Below, one piece after another: positions 6,573-13,575 of a stretch of DNA of 14,527 nt; position 1 is the stretch's first letter, and every line of letters starts with the position of its first letter. This stretch comes from Oceanospirillaceae bacterium UBA1126 (lineage in GTDB: Bacteria; Pseudomonadota; Gammaproteobacteria; Pseudomonadales; Balneatricaceae). The notes under the pieces are model-generated. The model saw nothing but the letters and a program-made list of their open reading frames with translations. It had not been told where the DNA came from and ran no database searches. Where the stretch lies: positions 1 to 14,527 of the forward strand of contig DCAT01000141.1 of assembly GCA_002312935.1 (NCBI GenBank), given 5' to 3'. Made by a program: the position numbers and the translations under genes.

Positions 6573-6683
6573 CCTTAATCAATTAGGAACACCTCCTTAG
6601 GCAAGCTTTTAAGATCTTAAGGAAGTGGATACAAAAACATTCGGATGGTTGCCTAATGCAGCCCCCCACAATTAGGTAAAGAT
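6573..6683 (+). promoter_or_regulatory. structured rpsU 5' leader with 16S rRNA 3'-end mimic and SD-sequestering hairpin
   Basis: This is the roughly 111-nt untranslated leader predicted between the rpsU promoter and ATG. Bases 6586-6599 (GGAACACCTCCTTA) match the conserved 16S rRNA 3' end (GGATCACCTCCTTA) at 13 of 14 positions. Three helices can be drawn. P1 pairs 6597-6604 with 6649-6656 (8 perfect pairs). P2 pairs 6590-6599 with 6618-6627 (9 of 10). P3 pairs 6649-6657 with 6671-6679 (8 Watson-Crick pairs plus one G-U, 13-base loop) and covers the rpsU Shine-Dalgarno TAGGT. P1 excludes both P2 and P3, while P2 and P3 are compatible. This is the layout of a two-state translational switch. 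The pairings are read from sequence; regulation by bS21 is inference. Confidence 0.5.
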
Positions 6684-6899
6684 ATGCCAGCTGTAAAACT
6701 GAAAGACAACGAACCATTTGATATTGCTCTACGCCGCTTCAAACGCGCTTGTGAAAAAGCAGGTACTTTAGCAGACGTTCGTAAGCGCGAATTCTACGAA
6801 AAGCCAACCAGCGTTCGTAAGCGTCAAGCTGCTGCTGCTGTTAAGCGTCATGCTAAGAAGCTAGTACGCGAAAATCGTCGTCACGTTCGTTTGTACTAG
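6684..6899 (+). CDS. rpsU: 30S ribosomal protein bS21
   Basis: bS21 is a small, very basic protein of the 30S platform, positioned beside the 3' end of 16S rRNA and important for initiation on natural mRNAs. The 71-residue product has exactly the E. coli length and shows NEPFDIALRRFKRACEKAG (9-27), VRKREFYEKPTSVRKR (32-47) and AVKRHAKKLVRENRRHVRLY (52-71). The ATG at 6684 follows a modest Shine-Dalgarno, TAGGT (6673-6677), that can be buried in a hairpin. It is the first gene of the rpsU-yqeY-dnaG-rpoD cluster and is separated from the rest by a strong terminator. That allows bS21 to be made in ribosomal amounts while primase stays low, as known for E. coli. Confidence 0.98.
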   Translation: MPAVKLKDNEPFDIALRRFKRACEKAGTLADVRKREFYEKPTSVRKRQAAAAVKRHAKKLVRENRRHVRLY

Positions 6900-6976
6900 G
6901 CTTTACACCTAAATAGAACCCTGCACGACCTGCTTTACAGCCCGATAACCAAGGGCTACTTAGTAAAGCTATACAT

Positions 6977-7013
6977 AGGGGCGGTTTTTCAGTTACCCGC
7001 CCCTTTGTCGTTT
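6977..7013 (+). terminator. intrinsic terminator after rpsU (operon attenuator)
   Basis: GGGGCGG (6978-6984) pairs perfectly with CCGCCCC (6997-7003), extended by an A-T pair at 6977/7004, around a 12-base loop, and is followed by TTTGTCGTTT. It lies 78 bases past the rpsU stop and 72 bases before yqeY. E. coli has a comparable partial terminator between rpsU and dnaG, so this probably limits read-through into yqeY-dnaG. Confidence 0.8.
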
Positions 7014-7084
7014 CTGACGTTTACGCATTGAGCGCAACCTAAGCAACACCCTAATTACTGAAACCAACATAGCGAGAACTCACC

Positions 7085-7531
7085 ATGTCCGATTTAAAGC
7101 TTCAACTTAAAGACGCTCAAAAACAAGCCATGCGTGACAAAAATAAACCTCGCCTAACCTGTATTCGCACTATGCTATCAGAATTTAAACGCATAGAAGT
7201 TGATGAGCGTATAGAGTTAGATCAAGCCCGCGGCCTAGCCGTACTCGATAAGATGCTCAAGCAACGTCGCGACTCTATCAGCCAGTACGAAGCTGCCAAC
7301 CGCCAAGACTTAGCTGATGTTGAGCATACAGAAATAAATGTGATTCAAGAATTTTTACCTACCCCACTCACAGATGATGAAATAAGTGCCTTAATCACGC
7401 AAGCCATTAGCGATTCTGGTGCCAGTAGCATGCAAGATATGGGCAAAGTGATGGGTATTCTTAAACCACAGTTGCAAGGCCGCGCAGATATTGGCAAAGT
7501 AAGTGGTAAGATCAAAGCACAACTTGCTTAA
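7085..7531 (+). CDS. yqeY: GatB/YqeY domain-containing protein
   Basis: This 148-residue soluble protein belongs to the YqeY family, which resembles the C-terminal tRNA-binding domain of the GatB amidotransferase subunit. Its own function is unknown. Visible family features are the helical N-terminus with KDAQKQAMRDKNKPRLTCIR (9-28), the central VLDKMLKQRRDSISQYEAANRQDLA, EINVIQEFLPTPLTDDEI, and the highly conserved C-terminal MGKVMGILKPQLQGRADIGKVSG (118-140). Length is normal for the family. It sits between rpsU and dnaG, the arrangement seen in Pseudomonas and many other gammaproteobacteria but not in E. coli. It is 23 bases upstream of the dnaG start and downstream of the rpsU terminator. 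A weak promoter is possible (TTGAGC at 7028, TAATTA at 7052), but I would not rely on it. Confidence 0.93.
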   Translation: MSDLKLQLKDAQKQAMRDKNKPRLTCIRTMLSEFKRIEVDERIELDQARGLAVLDKMLKQRRDSISQYEAANRQDLADVEHTEINVIQEFLPTPLTDDEISALITQAISDSGASSMQDMGKVMGILKPQLQGRADIGKVSGKIKAQLA

Positions 7532-7554
7532 GCTTTTATTAAAAGGCATACCAC

Positions 7555-9594
7555 TTGGCGTCACGCATACCGCAATCATTTATCGATGACCTTCTAGACC
7601 GTACCGACATCGTCGATTTGGTAGATGGCCACGTAAAGCTTAAAAAAACAGGCCGCAACTATTCTGCATGCTGCCCTTTCCATAAAGAAAAAACACCGTC
7701 CTTTAGTGTTGCCCCAGACAAGCAGTTTTATTATTGCTTTGGTTGCGGCGCCGGGGGCAATGCCATCGGTTTTTTAATGCAGCTGGCAAACCTTAACTTC
7801 CCTGAAGCGGTAGAAGAACTCGCAGGCAAAGCGGGCCTCACAGTGCCCAAAGATGACAGCGTCACTAGCAAAGCAGCATCTGCAGCTAGCCAAGCCAAAA
7901 CTCAGGCACGCAACCAAGCGTATGACATACTTAACCAAGCCAGCCAATACTATCAGAGTCAGTTACGCCGCCACCCGGATCGACAAAAAGCAGTTACCTA
8001 CCTTAAAGGTCGCGGACTTAATGGCCAAATAGCACAGCGATTTGGCGTAGGCTATGCGCCCACTGGTTGGCAAAACTTGATGCAAGAACTGGCGCCTAAA
8101 GTTGAACAAGAACAGGGTTTGATAGACGCTGGAATGGTGGTGGAGAAAGAAGAAAACAAACGCCGCTATGATCGCTTTAGGGACCGCATCATGTTCCCTA
8201 TAAAAGACTACAAAGGCCGTATTATTGCGTTTGGTGGGCGAGTACTCGGTGATGATAAACCCAAGTATTTAAACTCCCCAGAAACTGTAGTATTTCACAA
8301 ACAAAAGGAACTTTATGGCCTCTATGAGGCCCGCCAACACGAACGCAATCTTAAGCGCATTATGGTGGTAGAAGGCTATATGGACGTTGTTGCGCTAGCG
8401 CAGCACAATATAAACTATGCGGTGGCTACCCTTGGCACCAGCACCAGCAGCTTTCATTTAGAACGCATCTTTAAATTAGTGAGCGAAGTGGTATTTTGTT
8501 TTGATGGTGACGCTGCAGGGCTTAAAGCTGCAGATCGCGCCATGCATACCTGCCTGCCTTATATGCAAGATGGCAGACAAGCCCGCTTCCTGCTACTGCC
8601 AGATGGTGAGGACCCCGATTCTCTAGTGCGCCAAGAAGGTAACGATAAGCTTACAGCACGCATTGTAGATGCCACACCACTAAGTGACTTTTTGTTTCAA
8701 CGCTTAGGCCAAGATCTAGACCCCCATAACCTAGAGCACAGAGCAAAGCTTGCCACCGACGCCAGCCCATTAATTGCAATTATCCCAAAGGGGATCATGC
8801 GCAGTATGATGCATGCACGACTCAGCAAAATTACGGGCCTAGATAAAGATACGCTAGCAGAACTAAGTGCGCTAAAAGTGCCTACCCCTGCAGCACACTC
8901 TGAGCTTAACCCTACGCCAGTTGCAAACACACAGGCCAGCACTAGCAGACAGGCACTCAACACTGGGCCTGCTCAAGATTCAGATCAAAACAGTACCCAT
9001 GATTACGCTGATTATCACATGACAGAGGCTAATCCAGACATAGCAGACAACATTCAACACTGGCATGATGAACACTCTCATGCCCAGTCTTCTGAAGACC
9101 CCTCTCTTTCATCAAGGCAGAACTTTAGTGCTGTTTTACCTAAGGTACAAAACCCTGCTCACGCTGCAATACGGATTATCTTACGACACCCAGAAGTGGT
9201 TGAACATGTTGATGAAATTCCCAGCCATTTAGCCGAATTGAAAATGCAAGATGCTGGGGTGCTCACTCAGTTACTCAATACAGTGCAAACCATGCACAAG
9301 GCCTTGAAACGCTGGCCAAACCCTGCAGAATTGCACATTGAATGCGCCACTTGGGATGCTTGGCCCATGTTACGCCAGTTAGCTGCTATGGAATCGTTAC
9401 TGCCCCAAGGCAACTATCCTCAGCAGCTAGACGAAGCCATTAGCCGCTTGCTAGGCCATCATTTTGATGAGCGATTTAACCAACTAATACACCTAGCATC
9501 ACAGCCTAATGCCGATGCTAATACAAAAAAACAGCTAAAAGACCTGCTAAAAGAAAAAGAAGAGTTGCAAAATCGGCTGAAAAGTAGACAATAG
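7555..9594 (+). CDS. dnaG: DNA primase DnaG (TTG start)
   Basis: DnaG makes the RNA primers for chromosomal replication and is recruited by the DnaB helicase. I chose TTG 7555 because MASRIPQSFIDDLLDRTDIVDLV is the conserved N-terminus, there is no ATG earlier in the domain, and AAAAGG (7541-7546) lies 8 bases upstream. Domains in order: CHC2 zinc finger with C40, H43, C61 and C64; catalytic core with RDRIMFPIKDYKGRIIAFGGR (209-229); Toprim with EGYMDV (E273), FDGDAAG (D317, D319) and LPDGEDPDSLV (349-358). A polar Ser/His/Gln-rich linker follows at about 445-530, and the DnaB-binding C-terminal domain starts at AIRIILRHPEVVEHV (538-552). At 679 residues it is longer than E. coli (581), mainly in the linker, and nearer to Pseudomonas lengths. 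The poor start codon fits low primase expression. Confidence 0.97.
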   Translation: MASRIPQSFIDDLLDRTDIVDLVDGHVKLKKTGRNYSACCPFHKEKTPSFSVAPDKQFYYCFGCGAGGNAIGFLMQLANLNFPEAVEELAGKAGLTVPKDDSVTSKAASAASQAKTQARNQAYDILNQASQYYQSQLRRHPDRQKAVTYLKGRGLNGQIAQRFGVGYAPTGWQNLMQELAPKVEQEQGLIDAGMVVEKEENKRRYDRFRDRIMFPIKDYKGRIIAFGGRVLGDDKPKYLNSPETVVFHKQKELYGLYEARQHERNLKRIMVVEGYMDVVALAQHNINYAVATLGTSTSSFHLERIFKLVSEVVFCFDGDAAGLKAADRAMHTCLPYMQDGRQARFLLLPDGEDPDSLVRQEGNDKLTARIVDATPLSDFLFQRLGQDLDPHNLEHRAKLATDASPLIAIIPKGIMRSMMHARLSKITGLDKDTLAELSALKVPTPAAHSELNPTPVANTQASTSRQALNTGPAQDSDQNSTHDYADYHMTEANPDIADNIQHWHDEHSHAQSSEDPSLSSRQNFSAVLPKVQNPAHAAIRIILRHPEVVEHVDEIPSHLAELKMQDAGVLTQLLNTVQTMHKALKRWPNPAELHIECATWDAWPMLRQLAAMESLLPQGNYPQQLDEAISRLLGHHFDERFNQLIHLASQPNADANTKKQLKDLLKEKEELQNRLKSRQ

Positions 9595-9750
9595 GCACAC
9601 CACGGATCTTATAACGGTCCACGGCTACCGGGCGGCATGCTAGGCATCGCAAAAACAGTCCCATTACGGCTATCGTCTCGTGCAGGCTTCAAAAAGCACA
9701 AACTATCAGCTATTCCCTTATACTTTGTGGAAGAATTATTGTTTTTCTAC

Positions 9751-9756
9751 TATAAT
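9751..9756 (+). promoter_or_regulatory. -10 element of an rpoD-proximal promoter
   Basis: A consensus TATAAT (9751-9756) is followed by the GC-rich discriminator GGGGCGC, in the 208-base gap between dnaG and rpoD. No good -35 is present: GTGGAA at 9727-9732 (18-base spacer) is the best candidate. A separate rpoD promoter would let sigma-70 be made independently of the attenuated rpsU transcript. The rest of this gap shows no terminator or gene. Confidence 0.5.
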
Positions 9757-9802
9757 GGGGCGCTGAAATTTTCAATATCCGTTTACTTACTAAAGGGTTG
9801 CC

Positions 9803-11611
9803 ATGGCCGCCAACGAACAGCAACAATCTCGCTTAAAAGAACTGATCACAAAAGGTCGTGAGCAGGGCTTTTTAACCTATGCAGAAGTTAACGATCACCT
9901 GCCGCAAAATATTGCCGACCCAGATCAGGTCGAAGATATTATCGGCATGATTAACGACATGGGGATCACCGTATCTGAGCAAGCGCCAGATGCAGAAACC
10001 TTACTTATGACAGACGGCGACTCTACGGATGAAGCCGCCGCTGAAGAAGCTGCTGCCGCATTGGCTGCTGTGGAAAATGAGGCAGGCCGAACTACAGACC
10101 CAGTGCGTATGTACATGCGCGAAATGGGAACGGTAGAACTATTGACCCGTGAAGGCGAAATCGTCATTGCTAAACGCATTGAAGAAGGCCTACGCGATGT
10201 TATGGCTGCTTTAGCTCATTACCCAGATAGTGTTATCACTATTATTGATGTCTACAAGCGCATTTTTACTGAAGAAGGCCGCTTAAGCGATCTTTTTAGT
10301 GGCTACATCGATCCAGATGGCGAGCCTAATCCGTCTCCAATCAATCCCACCACTGTCGTGAAGAGCGACAATGATGAAGAAGAAGAAGAAACGGACAACG
10401 GCCCAGATCCGACTGAAACAGCAGAACGTTTTGCCGAGCTAGAAGAACAGCTTGTAACGTCGCTTCTTGCTGTTGAAAAGCATGGCCGTGAAAGCCCACA
10501 AGCTAAGGAAGCGTATGCTCACCTTGGTTTTCTGTTCTCACCACTGAAGCTAGTGCCTAAGCACTTTGAGTCTGTTGCTAAGTACCCACGTGGTGCTTTA
10601 GCCCGTATTCGGGCACAAGAAAAAATTATTACCGTCATATGCAACCGCAAAGCGAAAATGCCACGTGATGTTTTCCTTGCCCAGTTCCCTGGCAACGAAA
10701 CTAACGTTGGTTGGGCAGACGAACTTATCGCCAGTGGCGAACCCTATGCGCCAGCAATCCGCCGCAACGCCGTAGATCTTCGTCGTGCACAACGTAAGTT
10801 GTCCATGGTGGTTGAAGAATCAGGCCTTAGCCTAAGCGAAATTAAAGACATCAATCGCCGCATGACTATGGGTGAAGTGCGTGCCCGCCGTGCGAAAAAA
10901 GAAATGGTGGAAGCTAACCTCCGTTTGGTTATTTCCATTGCCAAAAAGTACACTAACCGTGGGCTTCAATTCTTGGATCTTATCCAAGAAGGTAACATTG
11001 GCTTGATGAAGGCTGTTGATAAGTTTGAATACCGCCGCGGTTATAAGTTCTCTACTTATGCCACATGGTGGATTCGTCAGGCAATTACCCGTTCTATTGC
11101 TGACCAAGCCCGTACTATACGTATTCCCGTGCATATGATTGAGACTATTAACAAGCTCAACCGTATATCTCGTCAAATGCTTCAGGAAATGGGCCGCGAG
11201 CCTACGCCAGAAGAACTAGGCGAGCGCATGGAAATGCCAGAAGAAAAGATTCGCAAAGTACTAAAAATTGCTAAAGAGCCTATTTCTATGGAAACCCCCA
11301 TAGGTGATGATGAAGATTCAAGCTTAGGCGATTTTATCGAAGACAGCTCTATGGATTCTCCTATCGACTCCGCCACAGGCGAAGGCTTAAGAGAAGCAAC
11401 ACGAGATGTATTAGCGGGCCTTACCCCACGCGAATCTAAAGTGCTACGTATGCGTTTTGGTATCGAAATGAACACCGACCATACCCTAGAGGAAGTGGGC
11501 AAACAGTTTGATGTGACACGTGAACGTATCCGTCAAATTGAAGCCAAAGCACTACGTAAGTTGCGCCACCCAATGCGCTCTGATCACCTACGTAGCTTCA
11601 TCGAAGACTAG
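9803..11611 (+). CDS. rpoD: RNA polymerase primary sigma factor RpoD (sigma-70)
   Basis: This housekeeping sigma factor directs core RNA polymerase to -35/-10 promoters. The 602-residue protein (E. coli: 613) contains region 1.1 (about 1-80, followed by an Ala-rich acidic stretch) and region 1.2 at DPVRMYMREMGTVELLTREGE (99-119). A non-conserved insertion with an acidic run DNDEEEEETDNG follows at 189-200. Region 2 spans about 365-440, with YTNRGLQFLDLIQEGNIGLM (383-402) and KFEYRRGYKFSTYATWWIRQA (407-427). Region 3 spans about 445-520, and region 4 has TPRESKVLRMRFG (541-553) and the helix-turn-helix TLEEVGKQFDVTRERIRQIEAKALRKLRHP (561-590). The ATG at 9803 has AAAGGG (9792-9797) as ribosome binding site. 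It ends the cluster and is followed by a hairpin. No oddity in the DNA-recognition helices. Confidence 0.98.
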   Translation: MAANEQQQSRLKELITKGREQGFLTYAEVNDHLPQNIADPDQVEDIIGMINDMGITVSEQAPDAETLLMTDGDSTDEAAAEEAAAALAAVENEAGRTTDPVRMYMREMGTVELLTREGEIVIAKRIEEGLRDVMAALAHYPDSVITIIDVYKRIFTEEGRLSDLFSGYIDPDGEPNPSPINPTTVVKSDNDEEEEETDNGPDPTETAERFAELEEQLVTSLLAVEKHGRESPQAKEAYAHLGFLFSPLKLVPKHFESVAKYPRGALARIRAQEKIITVICNRKAKMPRDVFLAQFPGNETNVGWADELIASGEPYAPAIRRNAVDLRRAQRKLSMVVEESGLSLSEIKDINRRMTMGEVRARRAKKEMVEANLRLVISIAKKYTNRGLQFLDLIQEGNIGLMKAVDKFEYRRGYKFSTYATWWIRQAITRSIADQARTIRIPVHMIETINKLNRISRQMLQEMGREPTPEELGERMEMPEEKIRKVLKIAKEPISMETPIGDDEDSSLGDFIEDSSMDSPIDSATGEGLREATRDVLAGLTPRESKVLRMRFGIEMNTDHTLEEVGKQFDVTRERIRQIEAKALRKLRHPMRSDHLRSFIED

Positions 11612-11627
11612 CCTTCGCTATCACACT

Positions 11628-11672
11628 CACCCAGTTGCTTGGCACAAGATGCCCGGCAACTGGGTGTGCTTT
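11628..11672 (+). terminator. hairpin terminator candidate after rpoD
   Basis: CACCCAGTTGC (11628-11638) pairs perfectly with GCAACTGGGTG (11656-11666), and the loop can form an inner GGCA/TGCC helix. The stem starts 17 bases after the rpoD stop. The tail TGCTTTC is a poor U-run, so termination may be inefficient or partly Rho-dependent. The following stretch to 11798 contains no convincing gene or promoter. Confidence 0.6.
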
Positions 11673-11798
11673 CAAGAACACGCCTCAAAGCATTTCAAGC
11701 TAACAATACCTAGCAAAATAACCACGACTCATAAACCTATATTGTTCGAGTTAAATTAGCTATATTGCGTAATTGCTCTATACACATTTTTTGGTTGC

Positions 11799-12770
11799 AT
11801 GCTTATGTCATTCACCTTATCTAAATCAAGCAATACCATAGGTATTGTGTGCGCTATTGGTGCTGGTATTTGTTTTTCTACTACAGACGTCACTATTAAG
11901 TTTCTTAGTGATGCCTATGCACTGCATCAAATTATTTTGCTGCGCTCTGGCATTGGCATGGGTGTCATTTTGATGATACTAATGGCGAGCTCTGGTGGTG
12001 TGAAGAGCTTGAAGACTAAACGCTTAAGGCGGCATTTGGTACGTGGCATTAGTGTAGTGCTGGCTAACATGTTGTTTTTTCTTGGGTTAGTAGCTATGCC
12101 TTTAGCAGATGCGGTGGCTTTATTCTTTATTAGCCCCAGTATAATTAGCCTATTCTCCATCATTTTTTTAAAAGAGTATGTGGGCCCACACCGCTGGTTT
12201 GCTATAGGTTTGGGGTTTGTGGGGGTGTTAATTATGGTACAACCGGGCACTAACGAATTTGTGCTAGCGTCCTTATTACCCATTGGCGCTGCATTTTGTT
12301 ATGCCACGCTGCACACGCTTACTCGCACCATGCGTGACACTGAATCGGCTTCTACTATGACCTTCTATATTCAGGTTACGTTTATCATTGTTAGCACTCT
12401 TATATGGATGCTAGTGGGGGATGGGCGATTTAACGACCCAAGTAGCCCCTCTCTAAATTTCCTACTGAGGCCTTGGGGACCATGGGAATATAGCGACTTT
12501 AAGCTATTTATTTTACTGGGTGCAGGAAGCACTTTAGGAGGCTATCTTATTAGCCAAGCCTACCGACATGCAGAAGCTGCCTTGGCAGCTCCGTTTGAAT
12601 ACATTGCTTTGCCATTGGCCATGTTTTGGGGGCTAGTTGTGTTTGATGAATGGCCCAACAATATTACTCTTATAGGAAGCAGCTTTATCTTAGCTTCAGG
12701 TCTCTACACCCTATACCGAGAAACACGCCATCCACACAAGCCACAAATGGCAAGAGCACATGAACGCTAA
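11799..12770 (+). CDS. EamA/DMT-superfamily membrane transporter
   Basis: This is a 323-residue integral inner-membrane protein of the drug/metabolite transporter type. It has about ten hydrophobic helices in two EamA repeats: the first half starts TIGIVCAIGAGICFSTTDVTIKF (13-35), and the second begins near LASLLPIGAAFCYATLHTLTR. Typical DMT features are the charged KEY at the end of helix 4-5, GFVGVLIMVQPG, and YRHAEAALAAPFEYIALPLAMFWGLVVFDEWP in the second repeat. Family members export or import amino acids, nucleosides, SAM or drugs; nothing here identifies the substrate. The start is either ATG 11799 or ATG 11805; neither has a clear ribosome binding site. The C-terminal tail is basic and cytoplasmic. 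It is monocistronic by context, flanked by the rpoD hairpin and a convergent gene. Codon use looks like its neighbours. Confidence 0.88.
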   Translation: MLMSFTLSKSSNTIGIVCAIGAGICFSTTDVTIKFLSDAYALHQIILLRSGIGMGVILMILMASSGGVKSLKTKRLRRHLVRGISVVLANMLFFLGLVAMPLADAVALFFISPSIISLFSIIFLKEYVGPHRWFAIGLGFVGVLIMVQPGTNEFVLASLLPIGAAFCYATLHTLTRTMRDTESASTMTFYIQVTFIIVSTLIWMLVGDGRFNDPSSPSLNFLLRPWGPWEYSDFKLFILLGAGSTLGGYLISQAYRHAEAALAAPFEYIALPLAMFWGLVVFDEWPNNITLIGSSFILASGLYTLYRETRHPHKPQMARAHER

Positions 12771-12805
12771 CCCACTAAACTAAGTTAAATAAACACACCT
12801 ATTAA

Positions 12806-13429
12806 CTACGACTTGAACTTGTTGCGCGAACTGGCCCAAGGATCAAGATTACCTGCCCCACTAGTTTTAACACTCCCGTCTACTGAAGCTTTAGCATCTG
12901 ACTTAGGCTTAGGCTCAGGTTTCCAAGGAGACTTTTTTTCTGCAGATATAGGCTCAGGCTTCCAAGACGATTTTTCTACAGGCTTTGACCAAGGCGTATC
13001 ATTGCCTCTAGCGCTAGACTTAGCGGCACTGCTGCCAGTACGCCCAGCTAGCCTGTCATATTCATTAGCCTTAGTTTCACGCTTTTCACGCACCCGCTCT
13101 GCATCTTCTAGGCTTAACTCAAAGGGGGCACCAACCACCTGTCCTTCAGGGATGATACGGTCACGAGGGGGTAACTCAAATTGATCACTGGACACCTTCG
13201 GCAAACTTTTAAACTTATACAAATAAAAGGCTTCAACTTTCTCACGAGCCCACTGTGTTTTCTTTAAGAATTTAACGCTAGAATCAATACTAGGGTTAGT
13301 TTTAAAGCTATGGATATACAAATATGCATGCAGAATTTCAAAGCCATAATGGTCCACAATTTCTGTGAGCATCGATTTCAAATTCAAACCATGCAGAGGG
13401 TTATTGTGATAATTAATTTCGTCAGACAT
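12806..13429 (-). CDS. VF530 (DUF2132) family protein with tryptophan/proline repeat tail
   Basis: The N-terminal part (residues about 9-70) is a VF530/DUF2132 domain: NNPLHGLNLKSMLTEIVDHYG, SFKTNPSIDSSVKFLKKTQWAREKVE. The Vibrio fischeri founder has a solved structure and was proposed to bind DNA; the cellular role is unknown. I chose ATG 13429 because AGGTG lies nine bases upstream; a GTG four codons earlier (13441) overlaps that ribosome binding site. The product is 207 residues, much longer than the roughly 70-residue core. The extra part, about 85-207, is hydrophilic and probably disordered: a charged segment (EDAERVREKRETK) and then a Ser/Lys/Pro-rich tail with spaced Trp at 147, 156, 169 and 198 in PWSKP, SWKPEP, PWKPEP and DPWAS contexts. 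It has no signal peptide or membrane segment and is convergent with the EamA gene. Confidence 0.8.
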   Translation of the reverse strand: MSDEINYHNNPLHGLNLKSMLTEIVDHYGFEILHAYLYIHSFKTNPSIDSSVKFLKKTQWAREKVEAFYLYKFKSLPKVSSDQFELPPRDRIIPEGQVVGAPFELSLEDAERVREKRETKANEYDRLAGRTGSSAAKSSARGNDTPWSKPVEKSSWKPEPISAEKKSPWKPEPKPKSDAKASVDGSVKTSGAGNLDPWASSRNKFKS

Positions 13430-13462
13430 GCCTAGTTGCACCTAAAATAATTCATTGTTTAA

Positions 13463-13468
13463 ATTATA
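13463..13468 (-). promoter_or_regulatory. -10 element for the VF530-family gene
   Basis: Read on the minus strand, positions 13468-13463 give a consensus TATAAT, about 34 bases upstream of the chosen ATG. The -35 region is poor at every acceptable spacing, so this is a weak or activator-dependent promoter at best. The rest of the 134-base divergent gap to the dioxygenase gene shows no clear plus-strand promoter. Confidence 0.4.
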
Positions 13469-13575
13469 CCTCATTGCAGACGCAGATGGAGAGTAGCCAG
13501 CCATATCTCTGGCCTAACTCTAGGCGCTCCTGTTAACACATCACCAGCTTACCTCAAGAAGCAGGAGTTACACTC

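Noticed and set aside
6481..6580. LexA (SOS) box expected near rpsU by analogy with E. coli
   Set aside because: No CTG-N10-CAG pattern with the AT-rich centre was found around the promoter.
6625..6675. Possible 16-codon leader peptide (GTG 6625 to TAG 6673-6675) and a three-codon ATG frame at 6645 before rpsU
   Set aside because: Neither has a Shine-Dalgarno at a suitable distance; the purine-rich AAGGAAGTG directly abuts the GTG and is better explained as a strand of the leader helix.
9608..9624. Small hairpin after the dnaG stop (GGATC with GGTCC)
   Set aside because: Only five pairs including a G-U, and no U-run follows, so it is not a credible terminator.
9637..9861. 74-codon open frame between dnaG and rpoD
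   Set aside because: It overlaps the rpoD promoter element, ribosome binding site and coding start in another frame and has no recognisable protein features.
11520..11759. Open frame running out of the 3' end of rpoD
   Set aside because: It is an alternate frame of rpoD that continues through the terminator hairpin; no family resemblance.
12813..13184. 123-codon plus-strand frame opposite the VF530-family gene
   Set aside because: It is the antisense of the repeat-rich tail; the minus-strand frame has the recognisable domain and a ribosome binding site.
13496..13513. Short inverted repeat GCCAG/CTGGC upstream of the dioxygenase gene
   Set aside because: Five-base arms with an eight-base gap are expected by chance and match no operator I recognise.
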